A stretch of DNA of 64,000 bases from Gentiana macrophylla (lineage: Eukaryota; Streptophyta; Magnoliopsida; Gentianales; Gentianaceae): NCBI GenBank assembly GCA_026214975.1, contig CM047805.1:65263383-65327382 (forward strand), read 5' to 3'. The translations under genes and the position numbers were made by a program. Positions 44,371 to 54,842 of the stretch are shown one piece after another. The stretch's first letter is position 1. Each line of letters opens with the position of its first letter. Under the pieces are notes generated by a model. That model did no database searches. It was not told the DNA's origin and saw only the letters and a list, made by a program, of their open reading frames with translations.

Positions 44371-45701
44371 ATGGCTGAATAACCCCCGACTGACTATTTG
44401 CAAAATGTTGTTTATGATATTCAGGATCAAGTATTTTAAAGATTCAGTACTACAAGCTCTCACACAAATCCGGAACCTCATTTCAGTTATGATGAATATA
44501 TTGAATTTAACGTATATAAAGATGAATCAAGAGGATTTCCATCCCTATGTGATCTTTCAGAAGAAGCAGAAAAAGAATGGCTACGAATAGCTGATTATAT
44601 AGAAGAAAAGTTGACTGAAAAAATTACTGAAGATCCATCCATCGCAAAGGCCAAAGATGTTGTTCTACCCATGAGTTATGGAGGTGAAAGTGATGAGGAA
44701 ATCATACTGCTAGGAGCAGCTCAGGCAAATGCTAATGAAAAAGGGAAGCAAGTCTTAATTGATGATGATCCCCCGGCAGAAAATTTATTCATTAAAAATC
44801 ACAAGGTCATTGCATCCACATCAAACACTCACACTGCCTTGAACAATCAAAGAAATGAAAATTTCAATGGAACCTTGGACATACTCATAAAGGAATTAAA
44901 GGTAATTCAAAAGAATTATGAGAATGTCCAAAAGGAGAAAAAGTCATTGAAAACTGAAATTTCGAGATTGAATGCTGAGATCAACTTAATTAAGACTAAT
45001 AATGAAACCAAGGTGATTCGACCAACTGATGAGTGACAGAAGTAATAAACATCACAGAATCATCAGTTGATCCAATTCCCAGTGTTCAGTTCAAACCTAG
45101 AAAACCTTTTGGGGACAGATCTGGTTTAGGGTTTGTTAATCAGAATAATTCCAAGTTCATACCAAGTTCAGTTGCACTAAAATTTGTGACTGCACAACGG
45201 TCAGGAACTCAGAAAACTGATAAAATTATTAGAACTGACACAAACCCAGAGAGCCCAATACACAAACTGAGAAAACCGAAAAAACAATTGGTAAAATGCA
45301 CCAAGCCAACAGATTTTACCGAAAGAATCAGAAGGCTGAAAAAGGCAGGAACTGATCAGAGATCAGTAAGAAAAATCTTCAAGCCATATCCATTAAAAAA
45401 TGAAGATCATTCATGGAATGATAAACTCAGAGGGAAAGGAAGACTATTTCCCACTGATGAATATTGGAATGAACCTTCACATCAGTTTCACAAACTGAAC
45501 AAACCAAAAACTGTCTGGACAAAACAGGAAAAGCTTGTGAAAACTGACTTTACTCAGTCAAAATATCAAGAGACGTATAAAATCAGAAATAAAACTATTT
45601 CATCGAAAACTAACCAGTTAGGACCCAAACAGATATGGGTACCAAAAATTTCTAAATTTGTTTTGCAGGAAAATATCGGTAACTGGAAGCCGAAAAACTG
45701 A
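44371..45701 (+). pseudogene. Gag-like ORF of element F (C-terminal gag only)
   Basis: The frame starting MAE at 44371 has stops at 44383 and about 44437, then runs open to 45036 (SYDEYIEFNVYKDESRG, SEEAEKEWLRIADY, LIKELKVIQKNYENVQKEKK). The coiled coil KTEISRLNAEINLIK matches QAEIQRLNAELRTLK of D's gag. A shifted frame continues to 45701 and contains the lineage mark LGPKQIWVPK, followed by SKFVLQE. There it departs from C and D exactly where the protease (VWYIDSG) would begin. No UBN2 half and no CCHC knuckle were found. It may still bind particles of a helper through its coiled coil; that is inference. Confidence 0.75.
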
Positions 45702-46042
45702 GTTTTGTTCACAACTGAGTTTTTGAATTCAGTGTAAGGACAGAACTGAACGTATACAGCTGTAGATACACCTCATCTACCCTATTCACTGCAGCCTAGC
45801 TATAGATGTCAAGAAAAGACGTGGTCCTTTTCAATCTAAACCGTCCATATTTTCCACTCATCTACCTTTTCGCGATCTCAAAGCATTTATGACAAGACGT
45901 TTTGAGTCCCACCCAATTCATAACTACCTTTCCTACAAATTATAAATAACCCAGAATTTTCTTTTATAATTCTTTACACTCGATTTTGATTTTGTTTTTT
46001 GAATCTTCAAATTTTCAAATTCTCAATCAAATCCAGAAAACA
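45702..46042 (+). other. Interval before third ORF in F
   Basis: 341 bp without a gene. It contains CTCAGTT/AACTGAG words and an AT-rich stretch just upstream of the ATG (TTATAAATAACCCAG near 45944), which could be a promoter-like element for the downstream ORF. Confidence 0.4.
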
Positions 46043-49000
46043 ATGAATTTCACTCATGTTGAACCTGGAATGATCATGTCTCTTGACCAGTTTATTGTAA
46101 AATATACTGATCAAACTTCAGCCAAAACTATTGCAGCAAAAATTAAACAAATCAAAGGTTTAGATGATGTATTCAACATCGATCTGAAAAGTGTATGTCT
46201 GCAAAGCATTGGAGACTTCTATGAGTTTGGAAGTACAACTATAGAAGGAGAAGACACACACCTATACCACTACTATCAATAATAAGCAGATCAAGGTCAC
46301 TGAAGATCTAGTTGCAGAAATCTTTGGGTTTGACAAATATGGAGGAACAGCAGCCATCAAGTTGACCAAAGAACAGAAAGAAAAACTATGGAAAGATATA
46401 GCAATTGATGCAGAATCCGCAGTTTCACAAACCGGGAGCACAAGTCTACTCAAACCAGAATTCAATTTTCTCTCAAAGATGTTGGCAAATTGCATAATTG
46501 GAAATGCAGGAAAATTTAGCAATCTATCTGGAGAAAATTTGGATTTGCTTTATGTGATTTGGTTTGGAGAAAGTTTTAATTGGCAAAGATATCTATTTGA
46601 TCAATTAGTGGCACAATCAACTGACTTACCCAAGAAGAAGACCGATGTTAAGAAAGGTCGTTTCTATCACAAGAAAACTCTTGCCTTAGTGGTCCAAAGG
46701 ATACTCGACCATTTCGGAATTGCAAAAAGGAAAGAAACATCAGTTGCTGATGGGAAGATTGTTATTAAAGAAGAAAAATCCGGAAAAAAGAAAGCTGAGG
46801 GTTCAGTAAGTGAACCTAAGAAGAAGAAAAGCAGAAAATGGAAGAAACCTGTAACTGGAGATGAAGTCTTGGAACAGATTGAAGAATTAAGCAAAAGAAG
46901 AAAACAATTGGAAGATTTAGAGAAAAATAAATCTGATATTGAGACACCAATTATTGAAACAACAATTACTGAAGGATCAGCACAGACAGAAAGAACTGAA
47001 GCTATTCTTGCTGAGTCTACCCCAACACCAATAACTGAAGCTTTACCCATTCAAGAACCAGTTTCACATCCACGAGAAATTGAAATGATAAAGGAAACTG
47101 AAGTTGTCAAAGAACAGAATCTTGAAACTGAATTACAGAAGAAAGCTGAGACTCAGGGGGAACAGACCCTGAGAGTTGAACATGATGATGAAGATTCTGA
47201 CAGTGATGAAAGATTGATCGATAAAACAACGTTCGAAATGATTTCGTTTCTCTCAAAATCCAAATCTACCCCCCAGAGATCCATTTCCAGATTACAATTT
47301 GAACAATAAGCCAAAGGATTTTCAGCTTCTCAATCTGTGGAAAAAGGAGCTGAAGCAGACTCAAGATCAACTAAAATCATTAACTTGGATGAGCAAGTCA
47401 ATGAAGAAGAACTCGTTGAACCAACAATGAAAGAAGTTCCAGTTACTAAATTTGAACTTGAGCCTACTGAAAAACAAGTTGCTGAACAACTTGTAAGTGA
47501 GAAAGTTTTGGTAACTAAGCCGACAATCTAAGTCCCTGTCATTGAGAAAGAGTCGTCAGAAATCCCAATCACTACTGAAGGATGAATCAGTAGAACTAAT
47601 CTTATGCAAATTGAAGATGTTGCAAGAACTGACCCTATGCAAACTGATGATGTTCTAGAAAGTGGTCAGGAAGTCACAAGAGAATCAGGAAAGATCGTCA
47701 CTCAGTCTAAATCATCAAGAGATCATGGAGAATTAATGTCAGCTGATTATGAACGATTGCGCAAGTATCAAGCTTGGAAATTCAGTTCCATTGCCAATCA
47801 AAAGAATCAGCTAGTAGAAATGGAAGCTACTGAAAGATGGGTATTTGATTTATACAACATTACAAGTCTATCAGAAATAATCAATACCGAAGAATTTCTG
47901 AATCAAGGATATGCACTGATAAGAAATAGTTACTGGAAAGAAGCCACAGCTGGTGGAAATTTCAAGAAAAATGATGATGATGATGATTCTCAGGAAGATG
48001 CCAATCTGCAGAAGGGAATTCTAGCCTCCTTACAAGAAAAGAGAACTGACACTGATCAGACTACTGATGATGAGTCTAGTAGTTCTGAAGAATCCAGTGA
48101 AAGTTCTAGTTCTAAAAATGTGTCTGATGCACAACAAGAAGAAAAAGAAGGTTATAAATCTCCTACAGACAAGTCCTTGCTGAAAATAGCGAGAACTGTG
48201 GCAAAGATGGCTAGAGAAGAATCAGATGAAGAATTAAATGTTCAGTTATCACCTGCAAGAAATATTGATCAATCAAACTTGGAAGAAGTTACAAAACAAT
48301 CTGAAGAAAGAAGAAGGCCAGCAGAATACAAAGAAAAACTAAAACAAGTCGTCTCACCACCCAAGAAAGCTAAATCAACTGGAATTGAGACAGAGAAAAA
48401 CAATGTCCAACAAGCAGGAAGCTCACAAGATGTTCCTACTCAGGTTGATTTCATTAAGTATTATCACAATGAGATAATCAGAATTCAAAAGGATGACAAC
48501 AGCTTATTTGGAAAAGTCCTAAAATCCTTGAAAGCTAGTCAAGATGAAAGAAGTAAACTTGAAAAGAAGATGGATATTGTCACTGAAAACTGTCAAAACA
48601 CTTTGATTGAGCTTCGGAAGACAACTATTGAGAATGACGCAAGAAGAAATGAAACTTAAGACAGATGGGAAGGCATTCTCAATAATCTGGTTGATAGAAT
48701 GGTATTAATGGAAAATGGCATGAAAGACTCAGTTGTAGCTCAAACCATTTTGGCATCAACTCAACAAAATCTGAACGCTTACATCAAAAGCCTGATTCAT
48801 AAAAATGATATCAATAAGGGGGAAAGTTTGGACATCCTAAAAGTCAATGCAACTGAGATACCACAAGTCCTTGTGAATGCTGATGATAAACTGAATGAAC
48901 TAAAGAAAACTAGAGGATTGTTTACTGATGAAGAAATGGAGCTAATTGTTAAATACTCAGAGCCCACTGACAAAAGAGTTGGTTTGGATTCTCGCCTATA

Positions 49001-49394
49001 CAGTCTATTCAGAGATTTACCTGCAAAAGAAGGAGTATCAAGAGAAGAATCTCTAGAATCATTTCTACATATGCAGAAGTTGCTCATGCACTACTTCAAT
49101 AAACTTAAGAAATGGGAAGCAGATGGTATTATGGATAAAGAATCAGAGAAAATTGAAAATGCTGAACCTAAATTTGTTCAAAATCTACTAAGAACAGCCA
49201 CCAATGAAAGACTAAGGGCAACTTTCTTCACTTTCGCAGTTCTTTTCAAAAGCAAATTCTTCAGGAAACACAATTTATCTGAATCATGGAACATTTGGAC
49301 AAGCATCCATGGAATTGAAAGCTCAGCTACAAATGATGCTATGAGAACTTTTGCAGAAACTTACGATAATCAATTGGTTTTAACTGTCAAATAA
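46043..49394 (+). pseudogene. Third ORF of element F, about 1,117 codons, nearly intact
   Basis: ATG at 46043 (MNFTHVEPGMIMSLDQFIVK). One frameshift near 46275 leads into a single frame that runs to 49394 with only four internal stops (about 47307, 47529, 47583, 48657). Regions in order: helical globular N-terminus with EFNFLSKMLANCIIGNAGKF and SFNWQRYLFDQLV (46440-46610), Lys-rich segment (46760-46860), Glu/Thr-rich spacer, second globular part (YERLRKYQAWKFSSIANQKN, about 47750), Asp and Ser/Glu runs (47965-48120), coiled coils (KASQDERSKLEKKMDIVTEN) and a C-terminal domain (NERLRATFFTFAVLFKSKFF). No hydrophobic membrane segment or signal peptide. Homologous to the third ORFs of D and C. 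Its survival in a pol-less element suggests it matters for mobility. Confidence 0.78.
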
Positions 49395-49555
49395 AAAGAA
49401 ACTATCATCTAGTTATTTTTATTTGTGTTGTATCTTATTACTCCGCATTGTAACTCTATTATCAAATAAATTCTCAGTTTCTCAGTTCATTGTGTTATTT
49501 ACTGTATTCTGTTTTATCTTTTTGCATTGCTTTTAAGGAGGGTATTGACATCATC

Positions 49556-49569
49556 AAAAAGGGGGAAAT
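49556..49569 (+). promoter_or_regulatory. Polypurine tract of F
   Basis: AAAAAGGGGGAAAT directly before the 3' LTR start TGTTGGAAAT. Confidence 0.9.
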
Positions 49570-51310
49570 TGTTGGAAATAAAATTTATGTTTTGATGATG
49601 ATTCATCGCTTAATCAGTTACTATTCTTAACCCCATTGATGAAGTGTCATAACTAGCTGTTATAGTGCAAAGCAAAAAGATGTCTACAGATTAATGTATA
49701 AGATTTTATAGAGTCTGATATTTGTATAAGTTAAATCAGACAAGCACTGTAATAGTTCTAGGCTGTGAACTGAGAAAATAAGAAACTGAGATTTAGTTAA
49801 ACTGAGATTCAATAAGAAACTGACTCAGGATACACCAATATGAAAACTGAAGAAGGTAAGTTCGCTGAGGGACACAGACTCAGTTCGCTTATCTAGAAGA
49901 TTGAAGAACTGAGGGTCACAGACTAAGTTATTGCAGATTGAAGAACTGAGGGTTCAAACTCAGTCATGAAGACTCTGTCGAGACTGTAAAGTTAGACTTC
50001 AGGCAAGATTGTAATGACCTGAACTGACTTTATGGATCTTGTATGAAGACCTAAGAATCATAAGGACAATGAATTCTTAGAAGATAATGAGTCATGGTGT
50101 ACTCTGATTAAGTCAATCATAATCAGATGAAAAACTGGAGTACTGATATTTGAAGAAGAATAAAATCTCAGTTAATGCTCCAAGTCAGTCAAGAAACTGA
50201 CAATTGATAAACTCACTATAAAACTGATAAGGATACTCAGTTTTACACGTCAGTCATCCAACAAGCTGATAGTACAGTCGAACATTGTAAAGGAAGCAAT
50301 CTTATTGGATGAAATACTGACACAGCAGAACGGTCACAAAATATAGCCGTTACAATATTCAAGCAGGATGAACGTTTGATAAACCCCTATAAATAGACTA
50401 CTTCTACAATAACAAGTAGTGTGTGTGCAAAAGGAATTAAAAACAGATTTAATTAAAGATCTAATTAAGGGGGAAAGCCAATTTTGAAGAATTCCTGCCA
50501 AGTAATTAATTGCAAGATCAAGAAATTTCTTCAAGTTTCCAAACGCTTTCAAGCAAAATCAAGATCTATCATTTGAAGAAATACTGAGCCGTGTAAAATT
50601 TAACTATCCAGAAGAAAAGCTCAAACCACAATTGAATCATAGTTATTGATTCAAGTCTCAAATTTGATTTCATCAAAGGTCTAGACTGTGAAACACCAAG
50701 AAGGTGTGAAGGATATTCAAAGTCTGATCGGGGAAGACTGTGTTTGTGATGAGCTGGTGAAGAGGCAATTCTACCCTTCAAGGACCAGTGTTTCAAACAA
50801 TTGAAGAGAAGCAATCCTACATGTTCGACAAGTGTTTAGATAGTGAAGCTAGGAATTAGTCAAGGACTATCAGTTTAGAACTTTTTGTAACCGGGCTATC
50901 TCAAAGAAATTCTAGTGGAATTTTCCTCCGCATCACAGGGGAAGAGAGGACGTACAGGATTACACCACCTGGAACCTCTATAATTCTTGTTTATTTAATT
51001 CATGCATTCATTTACTTCATTACAGCTTTAATTATCTAGTTAAAACCAAGTCAACAAACTGTTTGTTATATCAAGGCTAGTTCTATCCGCTGCCAGTTAA
51101 CTAGACTAAGAATAAGTCAGTATTGACTTATGCTCAGTTGAGTTAGCTGAACTCCGCACAAGTTAAGGGACAGGAACAAAACTGAACTGAGCATCAGTTT
51201 AAGTTTCGGAGAAACTGAGTTCCTGGGGTACTTTCAGTTTTGGGAAAGTTTTTGGTGACAAGTTTATTCACCCCCTCTAAAATTGTGTTAGCCTTTCCAA
51301 GGGACCAACA
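49570..51310 (+). repeat. 3' LTR of F
   Basis: Collinear with 42480-44218, TATA box at 50388-50396, tandem ACTGAGGG/CTCAGTT words at 49865-49970, ends GGGACCAACA followed by the TSD ATTAT. Confidence 0.95.
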
Positions 51311-51921
51311 ATTATTTAGTTGGGCTAAATAATATAATACACAGAAAAGACATTTTCTGTGGGCCTAAAACCCTAGGTGTGGCGCCTCCCATGTCATAAA
51401 GTGCAAGAATTGATTTTCTTGTGTGATTAATTATTTACTAGTTAAATAATTAATTAATAAAAGATAATTGATTTGTAATTGATTGATTGATTAATCACAA
51501 TCTTTTATAAATGGAATTATCTTTTATTGTGATTTATTTTTAATTATTTATTTAATTAATTAGAAACTTGGAGGCCAAGGATTTACTCTCCTATATAAAG
51601 AGAGTTCTTCCAAGACATATGAGGAGAATTTTTTTTTTGACATACACATACAAAAATAGAGAGAAAAACTTGTTTCTTGTCTTGGGTTTCTGGTTGAAGA
51701 AAAACTTGTAGTTGTTTCTTGGAAGCATATCAAGGAGGTTCTAGTACCAAGAATTGGTGTCCACCAACCACCGTTTGGGGAACACATTGGAAGATCTTGG
51801 CTTATCTTCCTGCTATTGGTAAGACATACTAAACCCCCTTGTAGGAATTGAGATCCTTTATTTATGTATTGTAATTTGTAAATCGTGATCCATCCACTGC
51901 GCAAAGAAATAACATCCTTCA

Positions 51922-53990
51922 GTAAGCACAACCCTTGGCAAATTTCCATAAGGTCGTCTTTGGAAAGTGTTGCACTTTTGTTCATATATGTATGCTACAT
52001 TTCCATAAAATCTAACATTTGGTTGTGTAGCATTCACATATGTTTTCTGGCCTTTTGGTACATAATGTTGTTTGAAGTTATTTATGTTGTTGGTAGCACT
52101 AGCATAACCATAAGTTTGTTGTCTGTTATGAACAGCCCGATATTGTGGAGTCTGCTGAAGCCTTTGGTAAGCCTTTAGCATTCTTATCCTTGGAATATTT
52201 CTGATTTTACCCTTTTGTATTCCAGCAGACTTTGTAGCAGGTCTGCTATCAGTAGGTCTAGAGGGTCCAGCAGTCCTACCCTTGGATGCAGCCTTTGGGT
52301 TAAAAGCTGCTGTCCTATTGGACTTTTAATTTTGCTTCCTTGAAGTCTTCTCAGTAGGTTTCAATGCCTCGGCAACCTTTTGAGGTGTTGGATTTTGTGC
52401 AGGTACAAACTTAGGACCAATTCTGGTACTAGGTTCAACACCCTTACTAGATCCACCCTTAGAAGATTGTTGAGTTTCAAATCCAATTTTATCACAATAA
52501 GGCTTTCCTGATTTTAATGCAGTTGTGGAACTGGATTGTACAGCAGATTCAACAGCTACTGTAGGTGCAGCAGACTTATGTTGATTCTATTCATAATCAT
52601 TTTCCTTACCCTTGAGAGTTCTTAATTCAGCATTTAATCTTTGAATTTCTGCTTGAAGTGCTTCTCTTTCAGCCATCACAATCTCATAACCAGATTGTAT
52701 TATCCTCAGTTGATTAAGGAGGGCATCTAGAGGCTCTTCATTGTCAGAAATTTTGGGATTAGATCCACCAGTGGACTCACAATCACTATCAGTAGGAGTA
52801 TTCATTCATACAGAATTGTATACCTCCTCAGTTTCATCAATATTGGCCATCAAAACATAATCATCCATATGGACTATGATTGTTGTGTCATCTGATTCAT
52901 TTCCTTTTTCTGATTCCACTTCATAGCCAGATTCATCATCAGCAACCAATGCTTTCTTGCCAGATCTTCTCTGCTAACCCTTGTTCTTCAGCATGTCTGG
53001 ACAGTCAGGTCTAAAGTGTCCAGGTTTCTTGCAGTTAAAGCATAGATATTTCGGATCCTTCTTTTGTTTCAACTCAGGACAGTCAGGTTTGAAGTGTCTT
53101 GGTTTCTTGCAATGAAAGCACAAGAAGTCATGATCCTTTTTGGATTCTTCCTTTCACTTGATTTCTTGCCAGAATTCTTTGGAAATGCCTTTCCAGTTTT
53201 CATCATTTTGATTCTTTTGGTCAGTAGGGAAATCTTCTCTTGCATTTCATCCAAGACATCGTATTCAACATTTGATAAATTTCATTGTGTGTAGCACCCA
53301 ATGCAGTAGTCTTTGTTACTTCCTTTTCAGCATGTGAAACAAGGTCCTTGCTGAATTCATATGCTTTAAGATCAGAGAAAAGTTTGAAGTTATCTTCTTC
53401 ATGTAGTCTCCTGGACTCTTCCATAGCAGTAACCTTCATTTCCCAAACTTCGTTTGCAGGTAAATCTTTGAGAATTATGGTATTGATCTCTTCTGTTCTG
53501 TAAATCACATTCACCATGGTGAGTTCATCCATAATTGCATTGAATCTAGACTCTATTTCTTCAATGGTTTCATTTGACTTCATTTTCAACTCCTGGAATT
53601 TTTGCTTGGCCACACTGATTTTATTTTTCTTGATTGCATCAGTGCCTTCATAGATTAGTTGCAATCTTTCCCATAACTCTGTGGCAGTTTTGCAATCTTT
53701 CACCTTCATGTACATATTGTTGTCTAAAGTTCTGTAGATGATATCAATAGTAATATTGTTCAGGTTTGCCATTTTTCTATCTTCAGCACCCCATTCACTT
53801 TTTGGCTTTGGGACTGTCTAATTTAGTCGATCCACAGTTATGACTTTGGTGATCTCCAGTGGTCCATCTAATAGCACATCCATCATTTCATCATGAGTTA
53901 CAACTAGATAAGCCTGCATACGACACTTATACTCATCAAAACGATCTAGAGAGCACTCAACATTGTCTTAGCATACTGATTGTTATCAAT
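51922..53990 (-). pseudogene. Gag of Copia D with two zinc knuckles, broken
   Basis: Minus-strand start region at about 53960-53880 (FDEYKCRMQAYLVVTHDEMM), a stop near 53820, then the UBN2 half from 53772 (ANLNNITIDIIYRTLDNNMY, AIKKNKISVAKQKFQELKMK). A frameshift near 53240 follows. Two CCHC knuckles, CFHCKKPRHFKPDC (53122-53081) and CFNCKKPGHFRPDC (53043-53002), are separated by 12 residues. Then a coiled coil, QAEIQRLNAELRTLK (about 52660-52610), and the Tyr/Gln-rich C-terminus (51927-52181) reaching RVVLT at the insertion of E. C and most Copia gags have one knuckle; two is unusual here. Confidence 0.85.
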
Positions 53991-54080
53991 GATGTGAAAA
54001 CTTGAAAAAGTTTTCAAAGATTTTTCACAAGCACAACAAGTAGGATTACTTCAGAATAGAAGCTCTGCTTTGATATTAAA

Positions 54081-54842
54081 TGTTGGTCCCTTGAAAAGGC
54101 TTTGGTTAAGTTCAGATGGGGGTGAATAAACTTAACACTTCAAAACTTTTTGGAGTTTTACAAACTCAGCATGGTCAATAGTCTGCTGACTATTAAAGCT
54201 ATTGAATTTGTTGCAGCGGAATATATTTAAATGAAGCCTTGTTACTTGTTGTTTAAATATGATACCAAGTATTAGATAATCAGTAGTGCAAGTGGTGTGA
54301 TTCAGTAGCTAGTTCAGTCAATTTGATGTGATAAGCATGCAGATAAAGTAATTACAGAAAGTAAATGCAGTAAAGTAAAGTAGGCATGTTTTATAGTGGT
54401 TCCAGGTGGTGTAATCCTGTCAGTCCAGCCTTCTCCTGAGATGTTGGAGGAAACTCACATGAGATTCTTGAGATAGCTGTTAATAAAATCCCTAAACTGT
54501 TTGTCCTTGACCAATGACTATGACTTCACAAACTGAACACTAGAAAGAGGTAGGATTGCTGCTTCAAAGTATCCCACTGGTCTTTGAAGGGTTGAATTGC
54601 CTCTTCACCAGCTCCACCACAAAACAACAGTTCTTGAAACTCCAAAAGTGCTACTCTGTCTTCAGCAACTTCTTAAAAAGAAAGGTTGAATCAAGAAAGT
54701 GATTCAGCTTTCAGCAAGCTTCTGATCATAATGATAAGATTAGCAGCTTAAGATCTTCAAGTGTGTAAACTAGATGTGACTTGATTGCAGATAACACTTG
54801 AAGAAAAACTTGATCAGTAGATTATAGATCTGTATGTATCAG
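54081..54842 (-). repeat. 5' LTR of D, truncated
   Basis: Matches 32057-32816 (TGTTGGTCCCTTGAAAAGG… in plus orientation) until GTATGTATCAG at 54842, where the Gypsy LTR begins. The adjoining leader (minus TTTAATATCAAAGCAGAGC, 54080-54062) is a degraded iMet-type PBS. Confidence 0.9.

Larger units (their letters stand above)
42480..51310 (+). mobile_element. Copia-type element F, complete but pol-less, TSD ATTAT
   Basis: LTRs of 1,739 bp (42480-44218) and 1,741 bp (49570-51310), TGTTGGAAAT…GGGACCAACA, flanked by ATTAT at 42475-42479 and 51311-51315. PBS (44221) and PPT (49556) are in place. The 5.35-kb interior holds a gag-like ORF lacking the capsid-type UBN2 half and zinc knuckle, and one long third ORF. 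Protease, integrase, RT and RNase H are absent. It must have been mobilised by a relative such as D or C. The good LTR match and perfect TSD indicate that it is among the youngest insertions. Confidence 0.95.
41399..51921 (+). mobile_element. Solo LTR E (Copia-like) interrupting gag of D, itself interrupted by F
   Basis: Its sequence starts TGTTAGATGTAGTGCCCG at 41399 and ends AACATCCTTCA at 51921, flanked by GTAAG at 41394-41398 and 51922-51926. Removing it with one GTAAG joins D's gag in frame across VVLT/TDQYGPK, which matches the C element. Excluding nested F (42480-51310 plus one ATTAT) its length is about 1,687 bp. It has TG…CA ends but no PBS, PPT or coding sequence, so it is most likely a solo LTR. 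Orientation is a guess from the GATCCATCCACTGCGC end, similar to other Copia LTR 3' ends. Confidence 0.78.
32057..54842 (-). mobile_element. Copia retrotransposon D (Sirevirus-like), minus strand, split by nested insertions
   Basis: In minus order: 5' LTR (54081-54842, truncated), damaged PBS, gag with two zinc knuckles (about 54000-51922), then a 10.5-kb insertion (41399-51921). Then come protease and integrase (40146-41393), RT and RNase H (38284-39792), third ORF (33912-37540), PPT and 3' LTR (32057-33752). LTR ends read TGTTAAACA…GGGACCAACA on the minus strand. Its 5' LTR is cut at 54842 by a Gypsy LTR, so no TSD could be tested; the left flank is CAATA. Confidence 0.9.

Noticed and set aside
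46667..47050. 127-codon minus-strand open frame
   Set aside because: It is the antisense of the Glu/Lys-rich third ORF of F.
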